A stretch of DNA of 64,000 nucleotides. It comes from an uncultured Lachnospiraceae bacterium. GTDB taxonomy: Bacteria > Bacillota > Clostridia > Lachnospirales > Lachnospiraceae. Positions within the stretch are counted from its first letter, which is position 1. Each line of letters opens with the position of its first letter. The DNA lies in assembly GCA_900551115.1 (NCBI GenBank), contig URUY01000010.1, positions 1 to 64,000 on the forward strand, given 5' to 3'. This document shows, piece after piece, positions 57,568 through 64,000 of this stretch. Position numbers and translations under genes: made by a program. The notes beneath the pieces were generated by a model. It was not told the origin of the DNA. It saw nothing but the letters and a program-made list of their open reading frames with translations, and made no database searches.

Positions 57568-57659
57568 CGCATTTGCCCCCTTCCTCGTTTCTCTTATTTT
57601 CTGCTTGCTTTCGTCCTTTCCCACAGAATGGAATGCTTTCTTACAGAATATACAAAAAA

Positions 57660-59012
57660 TCACATCTGTCCCAACAGTACCTTTCCACTGTCTACCACTG
57701 TAGGCTGGGCGTCAAAAGCGGTATCATCAAATAAAGATAGCTGTCTGTAGGTCATTCCGTCTCCCGCAAGCTGCTGCCGTATTTTGATATCAGCCGTAAG
57801 GTTGCGCACAATATAATCCTCTTCCAGCTTTGTACGGTACATCATCCTGCCGTTGCAGGTAATAAAATACAATGCTCTTTTTAGTACTACCCCTATCTTC
57901 CTTAACGATTCAAAATCCAGGCGGCAGGTACGTCTGGCACTGACAATGCGCTTTGCGCTTTTCACTCCGATTCCGGGTACTCTGAGTATCATTTCATAAG
58001 AAGCTCTGTTTATCTCTACCGGAAACTGCTCCAGATGCCTGACCGCCCAGTCCTCCTTGGGGTCCAGCATCACATTAAAGAACGGTCTTTCCTCACTTAA
58101 CAGTTCTTCCGCCTTAAAACCGTAAAACCGAAGCAGCCAGTCTGCCTGATATAGTCTGTGTTCCCGCAAAAGGGGCGGTCCGCCGGGAAGCGCCGGCAGC
58201 GACTTGTCTTCGTTCACTTTTACAAAGGCCGAATAAAAGACCCTTTTCAAATCAAACTTACTATAGAGGCTTTCCGCTACGTTGATAATCTGATAATCAC
58301 TTTCCGGCGTGGCTCCGATAATCATCTGCGTAGACTGTCCGCCGCTTACAAATTTAGGCGCATTGCGGTACTGCACTATTTCATTTTTATTTTCTGTTAT
58401 ACCGTTCTGAATCTGCCGCATGGGCGCAAGGATATTTCTCCTGTGCTTATTAGGCGCCAGCGCCTTCAGGCCTTCTGCCGTCGGAAGCTCCAAATTGACG
58501 CTCATCCTGTCCGCCAGATAGCCGGTAAGCTGAATCAGCCGCGGATCCGCTCCCGGTATGGCCTTTATGTGTACATATCCGTTAAAACGATATCTGTTGC
58601 GAAGAAGATACAGCGTCCTGTACAGCAGTTCCATGGTAGCATTAGGGCTTTGTATGATTCCTGAGCTTAAGAACAGCCCTTCTATATAATTCCGCCTGTA
58701 AAACTGCATGGTCAGCTCGCATACCTCCTCCGGCGTAAAGGTCGCACGCCTTACGTCATTAGACCTGCGGTTCAGACAATACTTGCAGTCATAAATACAT
58801 TCGTTTGTAAATAAAATTTTTAGCAGGGAGATACATCTGCCGTCAGCACTGAAGCTGTGACAGATTCCTCCTTTTGCGCAGTTTCCCATATCCCTGCCGT
58901 TTCCCTTCCGTTCCACACCGCTGGAGGTACAGGCTACATCATATTTAGCCGCATCGCTTAAAATTTCAAGCTTTTCCATAATACCCATTTCACCTGTGGA
59001 CAAATATTCCAT
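57660..59012 (-). CDS. Putative DNA modification/repair radical SAM protein (TIGR03916-like)
   Basis: A 450-residue radical SAM enzyme. The iron-sulfur site is ECIYDCKYCLNRRSNDV with C72, C76 and C79. The start MEKLEILSDAAKYDVACTSSGVERKGNGRDMGNCAKGGICHSFSADGRC is the family hallmark, with extra Cys residues. Near 345-370 it has a helix-hairpin-helix-like DNA motif, YEMILRVPGIGVKSAKRIV. The reaction is unknown; genomic links point to DNA lesion repair. I start it at the ATG at 59012 (GGGAGGG site), because upstream in-frame starts lie at or before the predicted transcription start. Confidence 0.87.
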   Translation of the reverse strand: MEYLSTGEMGIMEKLEILSDAAKYDVACTSSGVERKGNGRDMGNCAKGGICHSFSADGRCISLLKILFTNECIYDCKYCLNRRSNDVRRATFTPEEVCELTMQFYRRNYIEGLFLSSGIIQSPNATMELLYRTLYLLRNRYRFNGYVHIKAIPGADPRLIQLTGYLADRMSVNLELPTAEGLKALAPNKHRRNILAPMRQIQNGITENKNEIVQYRNAPKFVSGGQSTQMIIGATPESDYQIINVAESLYSKFDLKRVFYSAFVKVNEDKSLPALPGGPPLLREHRLYQADWLLRFYGFKAEELLSEERPFFNVMLDPKEDWAVRHLEQFPVEINRASYEMILRVPGIGVKSAKRIVSARRTCRLDFESLRKIGVVLKRALYFITCNGRMMYRTKLEEDYIVRNLTADIKIRQQLAGDGMTYRQLSLFDDTAFDAQPTVVDSGKVLLGQM

Positions 59013-59036
59013 GACGTGCCGTCCCTCCCTTTCTTC

Positions 59037-59048
59037 AAACATATGTTC
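59037..59048. promoter_or_regulatory. LexA-like box 2 of the radical-SAM operon
   Basis: AAACATATGTTC matches 11 of 12 positions of the Firmicute SOS box GAACATATGTTC. It covers the predicted transcription start. Confidence 0.6.
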
Positions 59049-59055
59049 TTTTCTT

Positions 59056-59084
59056 ATACTATCATGATTTTTTTCTTTTTGCAA
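59056..59084 (-). promoter_or_regulatory. Promoter of the radical-SAM repair operon
   Basis: On the minus strand TTGCAA (59079-59084), 17 bp and TAGTAT (59056-59061), flanked on both sides by LexA-like boxes. Confidence 0.65.
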
Positions 59085-59094
59085 TAAGTTTTTA

Positions 59095-59106
59095 GAACAA
59101 ATGTTC
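59095..59106. promoter_or_regulatory. LexA-like box 1 of the radical-SAM operon
   Basis: GAACAAATGTTC fits the GAAC-N4-GTTC core of the Bacillus-type LexA box. It lies 10 bp upstream of the -35 element. Confidence 0.65.
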
Positions 59107-59141
59107 TTTTATATGTTTTTTTCAAAATCCCCAAAAACCTC

Positions 59142-59170
59142 TTGCAAACCGTTCCAAAAAGCGGTTAAAT
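59142..59170 (+). promoter_or_regulatory. asnA promoter candidate
   Basis: TTGCAA (59142-59147) and TTAAAT (59165-59170) are 17 bp apart, 48 bp upstream of the asnA ATG. Confidence 0.45.
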
Positions 59171-59218
59171 AGAATAAGTATTTACATATCCTTATATTTT
59201 ATGAAATGGAGAAGTCAA

Positions 59219-60229
59219 ATGAGTGAAACAAAACTGCCGGAAGGGTATAAGTCACAGCTTAACCTGTACGATACCCAGATAGCCATCAAGACCGTAAAAG
59301 ATTTTTTCCAGACACTGCTTGCAGAAAGACTGCATCTGCTGCGCGTTTCTGCTCCCTTGTTTGTAGACCCTGCGTCTGGTCTGAACGACAACCTGAACGG
59401 AGTTGAGCGTCCTGTCACTTTTGACATCAAAGAACAAGCAGGCAGAGAGGCTGAAATTGTACACTCTCTTGCTAAGTGGAAACGCTATGCACTTAAGAAA
59501 TATGGTTTTCATGTAGGTGAAGGTCTTTATACTGACATGAGCGCCATAAGACGTGACGAGGACGTCGATAATATACATTCTATCTATGTAGACCAATGGG
59601 ACTGGGAAAAAATCATCGAAAAAGAAGACCGTACCCTGGATACCTTAAAGGACACTGTACGCACAGTTTACAAGGTCTTGAGAAAAACAGAAAAATACAT
59701 GTCCATTCATTATGATTATATTGAAGAAATACTGCCTCATGATATCTTTTTTATCACTGTACAGGAGTTGGAAGACATGTTTCCTGATTATTCCCCCAAG
59801 GAGAGGGAATATTACATAGCCAAAGCCAAAGGCGCCGTTTGCATTATGCAGATTGGGGATGTTATGGAGTCAGGCGAACGCCACGATGGCCGCGCTCCGG
59901 ACTACGACGACTGGTCCTTAAATGCCGATATCATTGTGTATTACCCGGTACTGGATATTGCTTTAGAGCTTTCCTCCATGGGTATCCGTGTAGATAAAGA
60001 TGCCCTCCTTTCACAGCTTGCGAAAGCCGGCTGCCCGGAACGCGCCGAATTGCCTTTCCAGCAGTCTGTCATTAAAGAGGAACTGCCCTTTACCATCGGC
60101 GGCGGCATCGGTCAGTCCCGCATCTGTATGTTTTTCTTACGAAAAGCACACATCGGAGAAGTGCAATGTTCACTATGGCCGGACGATACCATGCAGGAAA
60201 CCGCAAAAAAAGGCCTTCAGCTTCTTTAA
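59219..60229 (+). CDS. asnA: Aspartate-ammonia ligase
   Basis: A 336-residue ammonia-dependent asparagine synthetase, related to class II aminoacyl-tRNA synthetases. Visible signatures are LHLLRVSAPLFVDPASGLNDNLNGVERPVTFD near 40-71, HSLAKWKRYALKKYGF, GLYTDMSAIRRDED near 102-115, WDWEK, and the C-terminal GGGIGQSRICMFFLRKAHIGEVQCSLWPD. Length is normal. I use the ATG at 59219 with ATGGAGAAG upstream. It is monocistronic with a strong terminator. Confidence 0.96.
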   Translation: MSETKLPEGYKSQLNLYDTQIAIKTVKDFFQTLLAERLHLLRVSAPLFVDPASGLNDNLNGVERPVTFDIKEQAGREAEIVHSLAKWKRYALKKYGFHVGEGLYTDMSAIRRDEDVDNIHSIYVDQWDWEKIIEKEDRTLDTLKDTVRTVYKVLRKTEKYMSIHYDYIEEILPHDIFFITVQELEDMFPDYSPKEREYYIAKAKGAVCIMQIGDVMESGERHDGRAPDYDDWSLNADIIVYYPVLDIALELSSMGIRVDKDALLSQLAKAGCPERAELPFQQSVIKEELPFTIGGGIGQSRICMFFLRKAHIGEVQCSLWPDDTMQETAKKGLQLL

Positions 60230-60257
60230 AAATTTCTTTATGAATTTCCAAAACACA

Positions 60258-60325
60258 AAACCGGAGTCTCCCTGAACCGACCTACAAAAGTTAGACCGTT
60301 TCAGGGGTTACTCCGGTTTTTATTC
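60258..60325 (+). terminator. asnA terminator
   Basis: AACCGGAGT pairs with ACTCCGGTT (outer stem) and CCCTGAA with TTCAGGG (inner stem), with T5 after the outer arm. Confidence 0.82.
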
Positions 60326-60397
60326 TGTATTTGCAACGCAGCCGTTCATATGAGCGGCTATTCTGACAGAACACATTCCCATAATAAAAAACATCTG

Positions 60398-60766
60398 TTA
60401 TTTTTCCGGTACAATTTCCAGCCAATAGCCATCGGGGTCTTCAATAAAGTAGATTCCCATAGCCGGATTCTCAAAGATAATACAGCCCATATCCTGATGA
60501 AGCTTATGGGCAGCCTCATAATCTTCTGCAGCAAAGGCCAAATGAAACTCGCCTTCTCCCAAATCGTATTTTTCAGGATGCTCTTTCAGCCAGGTAAGCT
60601 CCAGCAGAAAGTCGGTGGTGTCATTACCTATAAAAACTATGATATAGGAACCGTCTGCTGCCTCTTTCCGTCTTTTTTCCGTAAGTCCAAGTGCTTTTTC
60701 ATAAAAAGCCAAAGAAACCTCCAAATCGGATACATTGTAATTTTCATGATACATTCTGAATTTCAT
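60398..60766 (-). CDS. VOC family protein (glyoxalase I-like)
   Basis: A 122-residue protein of the vicinal-oxygen-chelate fold. It starts MKFRMYHENYNVSDLEVSLAFYEKALGL and ends GIYFIEDPDGYWLEIVPEK; metal ligands at H7, the Glu of ELTW near 56, H75 (GEFHLAF) and the E near the end fit glyoxalase I. It may remove methylglyoxal, using glutathione or another thiol. The first 10 bases upstream have AGGAGAG. It lies downstream of the NlpC/P60 gene, about 30 bp away. Confidence 0.85.
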   Translation of the reverse strand: MKFRMYHENYNVSDLEVSLAFYEKALGLTEKRRKEAADGSYIIVFIGNDTTDFLLELTWLKEHPEKYDLGEGEFHLAFAAEDYEAAHKLHQDMGCIIFENPAMGIYFIEDPDGYWLEIVPEK

Positions 60767-60793
60767 AGCTCTCCTCCGTATTTATTATTATTT

Positions 60794-62068
60794 TTAGTCA
60801 ATTACATTTTTAACACCCATAATGGTGCTGTAATCCGCTTCACCGGTAATGACACCCTTGCGGGAATTGGCCGCATGGATAATCTGTCCGTCACCGATAT
60901 ACAGTCCTACATGTGTGCAGCTTTTCCCGCCATTAGAAGTATAGCATATAATATCTCCCGGCTGTATTTCACTGTAATCGATACTTCTGCCGGCAGAGGA
61001 TAACTGTCCTTGGGGCGTTCTGCTGATAGAATACCCAAAATCTGCATAAATAAAGCAGGTAAAACCGGAGCAATCCGTTCCTTCAGCCAGACTCTTGCCG
61101 CCGTGGACATAAACATTACCAAGATATTGCATGGCATATTCTACAATAGCGGCACGAAGCTCCGCATTATCGGCATATTCCGTCTGTTCAGGCGGCACTG
61201 CTGTTATCACATTTTCAGGCGCTGTCTGCTCCGAAATTGCCTCACGTTCTGCCAACAGCCTTTGTGCCTCCAACTCGGCCCGCTCTTCCTCTATGGATTT
61301 TGCATAAACGAATTCTTCTATAAGAGTAACATACTCACCCGATACATATCCGGTCTTATTCTCCGTATATTGTACCTTAACCCATTCTCCGCACACTTCT
61401 AAATACTTTACTTTTTCTCCGTTATCCAAATATCCGATTCTGTCTGCTAAAGTATCCGGCTCTTTTCTCACATTTAAACGATCCGCCTGTACTACTGCAT
61501 ATCTTGTCACATAATCATCAATAACTGCTGCCGCTGCATCTCCGTAAATAAAAAATTCCGCCTTAATATATCCTTCCACACTGCCGGAGATAATCTGAAA
61601 CCATTCACCGTTCTCTCCTGCTGAAGACAAAATCTGCGCTACGGCGCCGTCATATATTTTTCCTACAATTTCTCCTTCTGTATCAGGAGCGTTTCTTACA
61701 TTGACATAATGCTCTACATCCGCAATGGCAAAATTGGCATATTCGCTCTCCAAGGCCGCATTTTCCGATATCGTTTCTGTTTCCGCAAAAACCTCGTTTC
61801 CAAAAACTATATTAGCCGCCAAATCATTTCCCAACAGCATATTGGCTGCCATAGCGCCCGTCTCCGGTTTATTGTCTGATACGGTGCCCATAGAAACTGT
61901 TTCCTTATCTGATTTATCTCCTAAATAGGGCATCCCGGTTTCGTTTTCTCCGGCAGCAACAACTATTCTGTCTTCTGTCAAAAAACCATATACCGCTTCC
62001 CTGACAACAAAGCAGATTCCTACAAGCAAGATGCTTACAGCGAAAATATTTTTAATCTTCCTTTTCAT
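60794..62068 (-). CDS. NlpC/P60 cell-wall hydrolase with two SH3 domains
   Basis: A 424-residue exported protein. It has a membrane/signal helix (7-30), a low-complexity stretch (35-110), two SH3b domains (about 118-175 and 190-250), a helical Glu-rich linker (255-285) and an NlpC/P60 peptidase (300-424). The catalytic residues are C333 (GTDCSGF) and H386 (CTHVGLYIGD), with H398 as the probable third. It should cut the stem-peptide of peptidoglycan. The ATG at 62068 overlaps the stop of the HAD-CPBP gene as ATGA, so the two are coupled. Confidence 0.92.
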   Translation of the reverse strand: MKRKIKNIFAVSILLVGICFVVREAVYGFLTEDRIVVAAGENETGMPYLGDKSDKETVSMGTVSDNKPETGAMAANMLLGNDLAANIVFGNEVFAETETISENAALESEYANFAIADVEHYVNVRNAPDTEGEIVGKIYDGAVAQILSSAGENGEWFQIISGSVEGYIKAEFFIYGDAAAAVIDDYVTRYAVVQADRLNVRKEPDTLADRIGYLDNGEKVKYLEVCGEWVKVQYTENKTGYVSGEYVTLIEEFVYAKSIEEERAELEAQRLLAEREAISEQTAPENVITAVPPEQTEYADNAELRAAIVEYAMQYLGNVYVHGGKSLAEGTDCSGFTCFIYADFGYSISRTPQGQLSSAGRSIDYSEIQPGDIICYTSNGGKSCTHVGLYIGDGQIIHAANSRKGVITGEADYSTIMGVKNVID

Positions 62069-63585
62069 TTTTTCAGTCCCCGGCAGGTCAATAATCCACC
62101 TGCTCCAATGCATAAAAAGCCGATACAATACCACCAACTTGCCTGCAATAAGGAAAATACACCTGCCACAGTCAGAAGATATGCTGCTACATTGCTGATA
62201 ACATGAGCTATTACAGGTACATAAAACCGACCTGTTTTTTCATAGAGCCATGCAAAAATGCAGCCCATCAGGAAAGCATAGCTGCCCTGCACCATATTCT
62301 GATGATAAACTCCAAAGCAAAGTGCTGAAACCAAAATAGCCGGTATATAACGCAGATGCTTCTTCAATCTGTTATACATAACGCCTCTGAATACCAATTC
62401 CTCTACCAACGGTGCAACTACCCCGTTTACCAAAAGTCCCAGCGGAAGAGCTGCCGCATACTGCAATTCAGCAGTATCCTTGAAAGCTTCTGATGAACTG
62501 GTAATGCCAAGCAGTTCATACAGAAAGTTAAGCCCGACTGCCATTCCTAAAGTTCCCGCTGCCATGCACAGGTATGCCGACGGAGATTTTAAGCAGGAAT
62601 GCCTGAGTATTGCTTCTCTTTTGGCTTTTCCGATGTCTTCTTTTGCAAAAAACTTCCAGATTACAATGCCTGCCGTCAAAAAAGCAAACAACAGCATAAC
62701 AGCTGTACCATTTCCGGTCACTTCTGTGATTACTTCTCTCTTTTCATCCCATTTTATCAGCTTTTCCGCCAAGCCTGCCGGCAAAATACCTGCCAGATTC
62801 ACGACTATAAAGCTACCGATATAAAAACCTGTCTGCCGCACAAAGAAGTACACCAGCGCCGGAAAAATAACATACCATATTTTAGTCATAGGCGGCTCCT
62901 GTACGGTTTTTTCTGTTCCGCGCAAAAGCAGCTTTTCTAATTCCTCCACACTTCTTACGATGTAATCGGGCTTTGCTATCTTTAGCTCATCCATCCGGCC
63001 ATAGCCGTAGGAAACAGCCACACTTACAACGCCCTGTGCCTTTGCACCCGCCACATCATATTTTCTGTCCCCTATCATAACGGTATTCCTTTTTTTCTTA
63101 TCTAAATCCTCGGCAGCTTCCCCATAAAGCCTTGTAAGCGCCTCTTCAATCACTTCTGCCTTATCCGTTCTGGTACCGTCTAACTCACTTCCTACTACTA
63201 CATCAAAATATTTTCTGATTTCAAAATGCTCTAAAATTCTCTCTACAAAAACGGTGGGTTTACTGGAAGCAACTGCCAGCTTTTTATGATTGCCCTTCAA
63301 CTTCCTTATCATTTCAGGAATGCCGTCATATATCCTGTTTTCAAAAATACCGGTATCCTGAAAACGTTCTCTGTACTTGGCTACCGCCGCTTCTGCCTTT
63401 TCATCATCAAACTCATAAAATTCCATAAAGCTTTCCTTTAAAGGCGGTCCTATAAAAGGAATCAGGTTGTCCAGATTAGGCTCTTCTATTCCGAAAGAAG
63501 CCAGCGCATACTGGACGCAGGTCGTGATTCCCACTTTGGGATCTGTCAATGTTCCATCCAAATCAAATAGTAAATAATCGTTCAT
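62065..63585 (-). CDS. HAD phosphatase - CPBP intramembrane protease fusion
   Basis: A 506-residue protein. Residues 1-225 are a complete HAD-type phosphatase of the phosphoglycolate/PPase-like class: D8 and D10 in LFDLDGTL, ASSKP near 106, K142 and D173 in MIGDRKYDVAGAK. Residues 235-506 form a membrane domain with eight helices that contains the CPBP (CAAX protease-like) motifs: EE-x-x-x-R as E395, E396, R400 in PLVEELVFRG, FGVYH with H428 and HVISN with H461 and N465. Both active sites look intact. The ATG at 63585 has GGAAAGGAAG. It overlaps the NlpC/P60 gene. The combined function is unknown. Confidence 0.87.
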   Translation of the reverse strand: MNDYLLFDLDGTLTDPKVGITTCVQYALASFGIEEPNLDNLIPFIGPPLKESFMEFYEFDDEKAEAAVAKYRERFQDTGIFENRIYDGIPEMIRKLKGNHKKLAVASSKPTVFVERILEHFEIRKYFDVVVGSELDGTRTDKAEVIEEALTRLYGEAAEDLDKKKRNTVMIGDRKYDVAGAKAQGVVSVAVSYGYGRMDELKIAKPDYIVRSVEELEKLLLRGTEKTVQEPPMTKIWYVIFPALVYFFVRQTGFYIGSFIVVNLAGILPAGLAEKLIKWDEKREVITEVTGNGTAVMLLFAFLTAGIVIWKFFAKEDIGKAKREAILRHSCLKSPSAYLCMAAGTLGMAVGLNFLYELLGITSSSEAFKDTAELQYAAALPLGLLVNGVVAPLVEELVFRGVMYNRLKKHLRYIPAILVSALCFGVYHQNMVQGSYAFLMGCIFAWLYEKTGRFYVPVIAHVISNVAAYLLTVAGVFSLLQASWWYCIGFLCIGAGGLLTCRGLKK

Positions 63586-63630
63586 GTTTCTTCCTTTCCA
63601 TTTATATCCTGATTTTCCAATTATCATCCA

Positions 63631-63659
63631 TTGCGTAATTGTTACAAAGTTGTTACAAT
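63631..63659 (+). promoter_or_regulatory. Promoter candidate for the 22-residue peptide gene, with direct repeats
   Basis: TTGCGT (63631-63636), 17 bp and TACAAT (63654-63659). TTGTTACAA occurs twice at 63639 and 63650, 11 bp apart, in the spacer and at the -10 box, as expected for an operator. Confidence 0.45.
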
Positions 63660-63706
63660 TTATTTGTAAGTTAGCTGACTAAATAAAAACAAGGAGGATA
63701 ATATCT

Positions 63707-63775
63707 ATGAATTTCAAACTTAATTGTGTAGATTTATTAAAAAATCTTTGTAACATCTTAGGCTTAAATATCTAA
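63707..63775 (+). CDS. 22-residue hydrophobic peptide
   Basis: An ATG with a near-perfect ribosome site (AAGGAGGATAATATCT) opens a 22-codon frame. The peptide starts MNFKLNCVDLLKNLCNILG and ends LNI. It forms an amphipathic helix with Leu/Ile on one face, two Cys eight residues apart (7 and 15), and a net charge near zero to plus one. It has its own promoter and a strong terminator 25 bp downstream. It could be a signalling or antimicrobial peptide, a small membrane toxin, or a leader peptide with no further gene. It matches nothing I recognise. Confidence 0.6.
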   Translation: MNFKLNCVDLLKNLCNILGLNI

Positions 63776-63799
63776 TCAGCTAAAGCAGCCTTTTAATAC

Positions 63800-63834
63800 A
63801 AAAGCGTTCGGTCCGCCGGACGCTTTTATTTTTT
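63800..63834 (+). terminator. Terminator of the 22-residue peptide gene
   Basis: AAAAGCGT pairs with ACGCTTTT, continued by four more pairs around a TCCG loop (12 in total), and is followed by ATTTTTT. It may also end the convergent DMT transporter transcript. Confidence 0.88.
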
Positions 63835-63855
63835 ACCAATTCTAAAAATATCCGT

Positions 63856-64000
63856 CTAAAGCAAAAGCAGCAGTGTGCCCACTGTAATAAGCAGCAGGCC
63901 CGCCCATGCCTTTTTGCTCATTTTTTCTTTCAAAAACACACCCGAAAAGATCACGGTTACCCAAATACTCAGCTTATCAATAGGTACTACCACACTTGCC
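63856..64000 (-). CDS. EamA/DMT transporter, C-terminal part, truncated by window edge
   Basis: The last 47 codons of a minus-strand gene run to a TAG at 63856. The frame reads ASVVVPIDKLSIWVTVIFS then GVFLKEKMSKKAWAGLLLITVGTLLLLL, which is the last two helices of an EamA repeat (PIDKLS and FLKEKxS motifs). Substrate unknown. It converges on the small peptide gene. Confidence 0.8.
   Translation of the reverse strand, partial: ASVVVPIDKLSIWVTVIFSGVFLKEKMSKKAWAGLLLITVGTLLLLL

Noticed and set aside
1..64000. CRISPR array, tRNA or rRNA genes, insertion sequences, prophage
   Set aside because: No regular spacer-repeat pattern, cloverleaf with CCA end, transposase or phage structural gene was seen on either strand.

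Overview
The window comes from a spore-forming, low-to-mid GC Clostridia chromosome, most likely a gut-type member of the Lachnospiraceae. The evidence is gene content: a complete spoIIAA-spoIIAB-sigF operon, five spoVA genes, a T-box controlled valS, argG, ammonia-dependent asnA, and several small families (DUF5721, DUF1294, the folC-linked 48-residue protein) that I associate with this group. I see no rRNA, tRNA, CRISPR array, transposase or prophage. Most genes lie on the minus strand in tight operons, with AGGAGG-type ribosome sites and many ATGA-type start/stop overlaps.

Layout. 0-6.5 kb: the N-terminal part of an LXG-like (type VII secretion) protein cut by the window edge, a GNAT acetyltransferase, a duplicated CmpB-family membrane protein, then argG with ArgR/AhrC-like operators, a DUF1294 protein, a LytTR response regulator, DegV and DUF5721. 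6.5-17.5 kb: an LTA-synthase-like sulfatase, spoVAE, a DMT transporter, a divergent shikimate kinase, RidA, two acyltransferase-like proteins, spoVAD, and a MocR regulator divergent from an SDR gene. 17.5-29.8 kb: a nitrilase-chromate transporter operon, a TPR-nucleotidyltransferase-DUF4125 fusion, RsmF, a GH5 lipoprotein, a CBS protein, and a secreted glucosaminidase followed by a Pro/Thr-tailed lipoprotein. 29.8-42.3 kb: spoVAC-AB-AA, a secreted protein, GH25 lysozyme, sigF-spoIIAB-spoIIAA, a zinc-ribbon TPR protein, a 48-residue small protein, folC and valS with its T-box leader. 42.3-53.1 kb: zinc-ribbon membrane protein, ECF S-component, PadR-DUF1700-DUF4097 operon, DUF2142-like membrane protein, a heterodimeric ABC exporter and a GH13 enzyme. 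53.1-64 kb: a nuclease-helicase fusion, an HPr-like protein, a two-gene radical-SAM DNA-repair operon, asnA, a glyoxalase-fold protein, an NlpC/P60 hydrolase, a HAD-CPBP fusion, a 22-residue peptide gene and the 3' end of a DMT transporter.

How things fit together. In Bacillus the spoIIA and spoVA operons are adjacent. Here the same gene order and strand (spoIIAA, AB, sigF, spoVAA, AB, AC, AD, AE) is kept across about 27 kb but is broken by unrelated genes, some on the opposite strand. Several proteins work at the envelope: GH25, glucosaminidase, NlpC/P60, the sulfatase and the DUF2142-like protein.

The most interesting items are: (1) the radical-SAM/partner repair operon, whose promoter is flanked by two LexA-like boxes; (2) a two-copy dispersed element whose hairpin differences are all G-U compatible on one strand only; (3) a TPR-DUF4037-DUF4125 fusion carrying a nucleotidyltransferase signature; (4) a HAD phosphatase fused to a CPBP membrane protease; (5) a self-contained 22-residue peptide gene; (6) a sigma-H-like spoIIA promoter embedded in a terminator; (7) a hairpin enclosing the spoVAE start codon. 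All assignments were made by eye from the sequence, with no database search.
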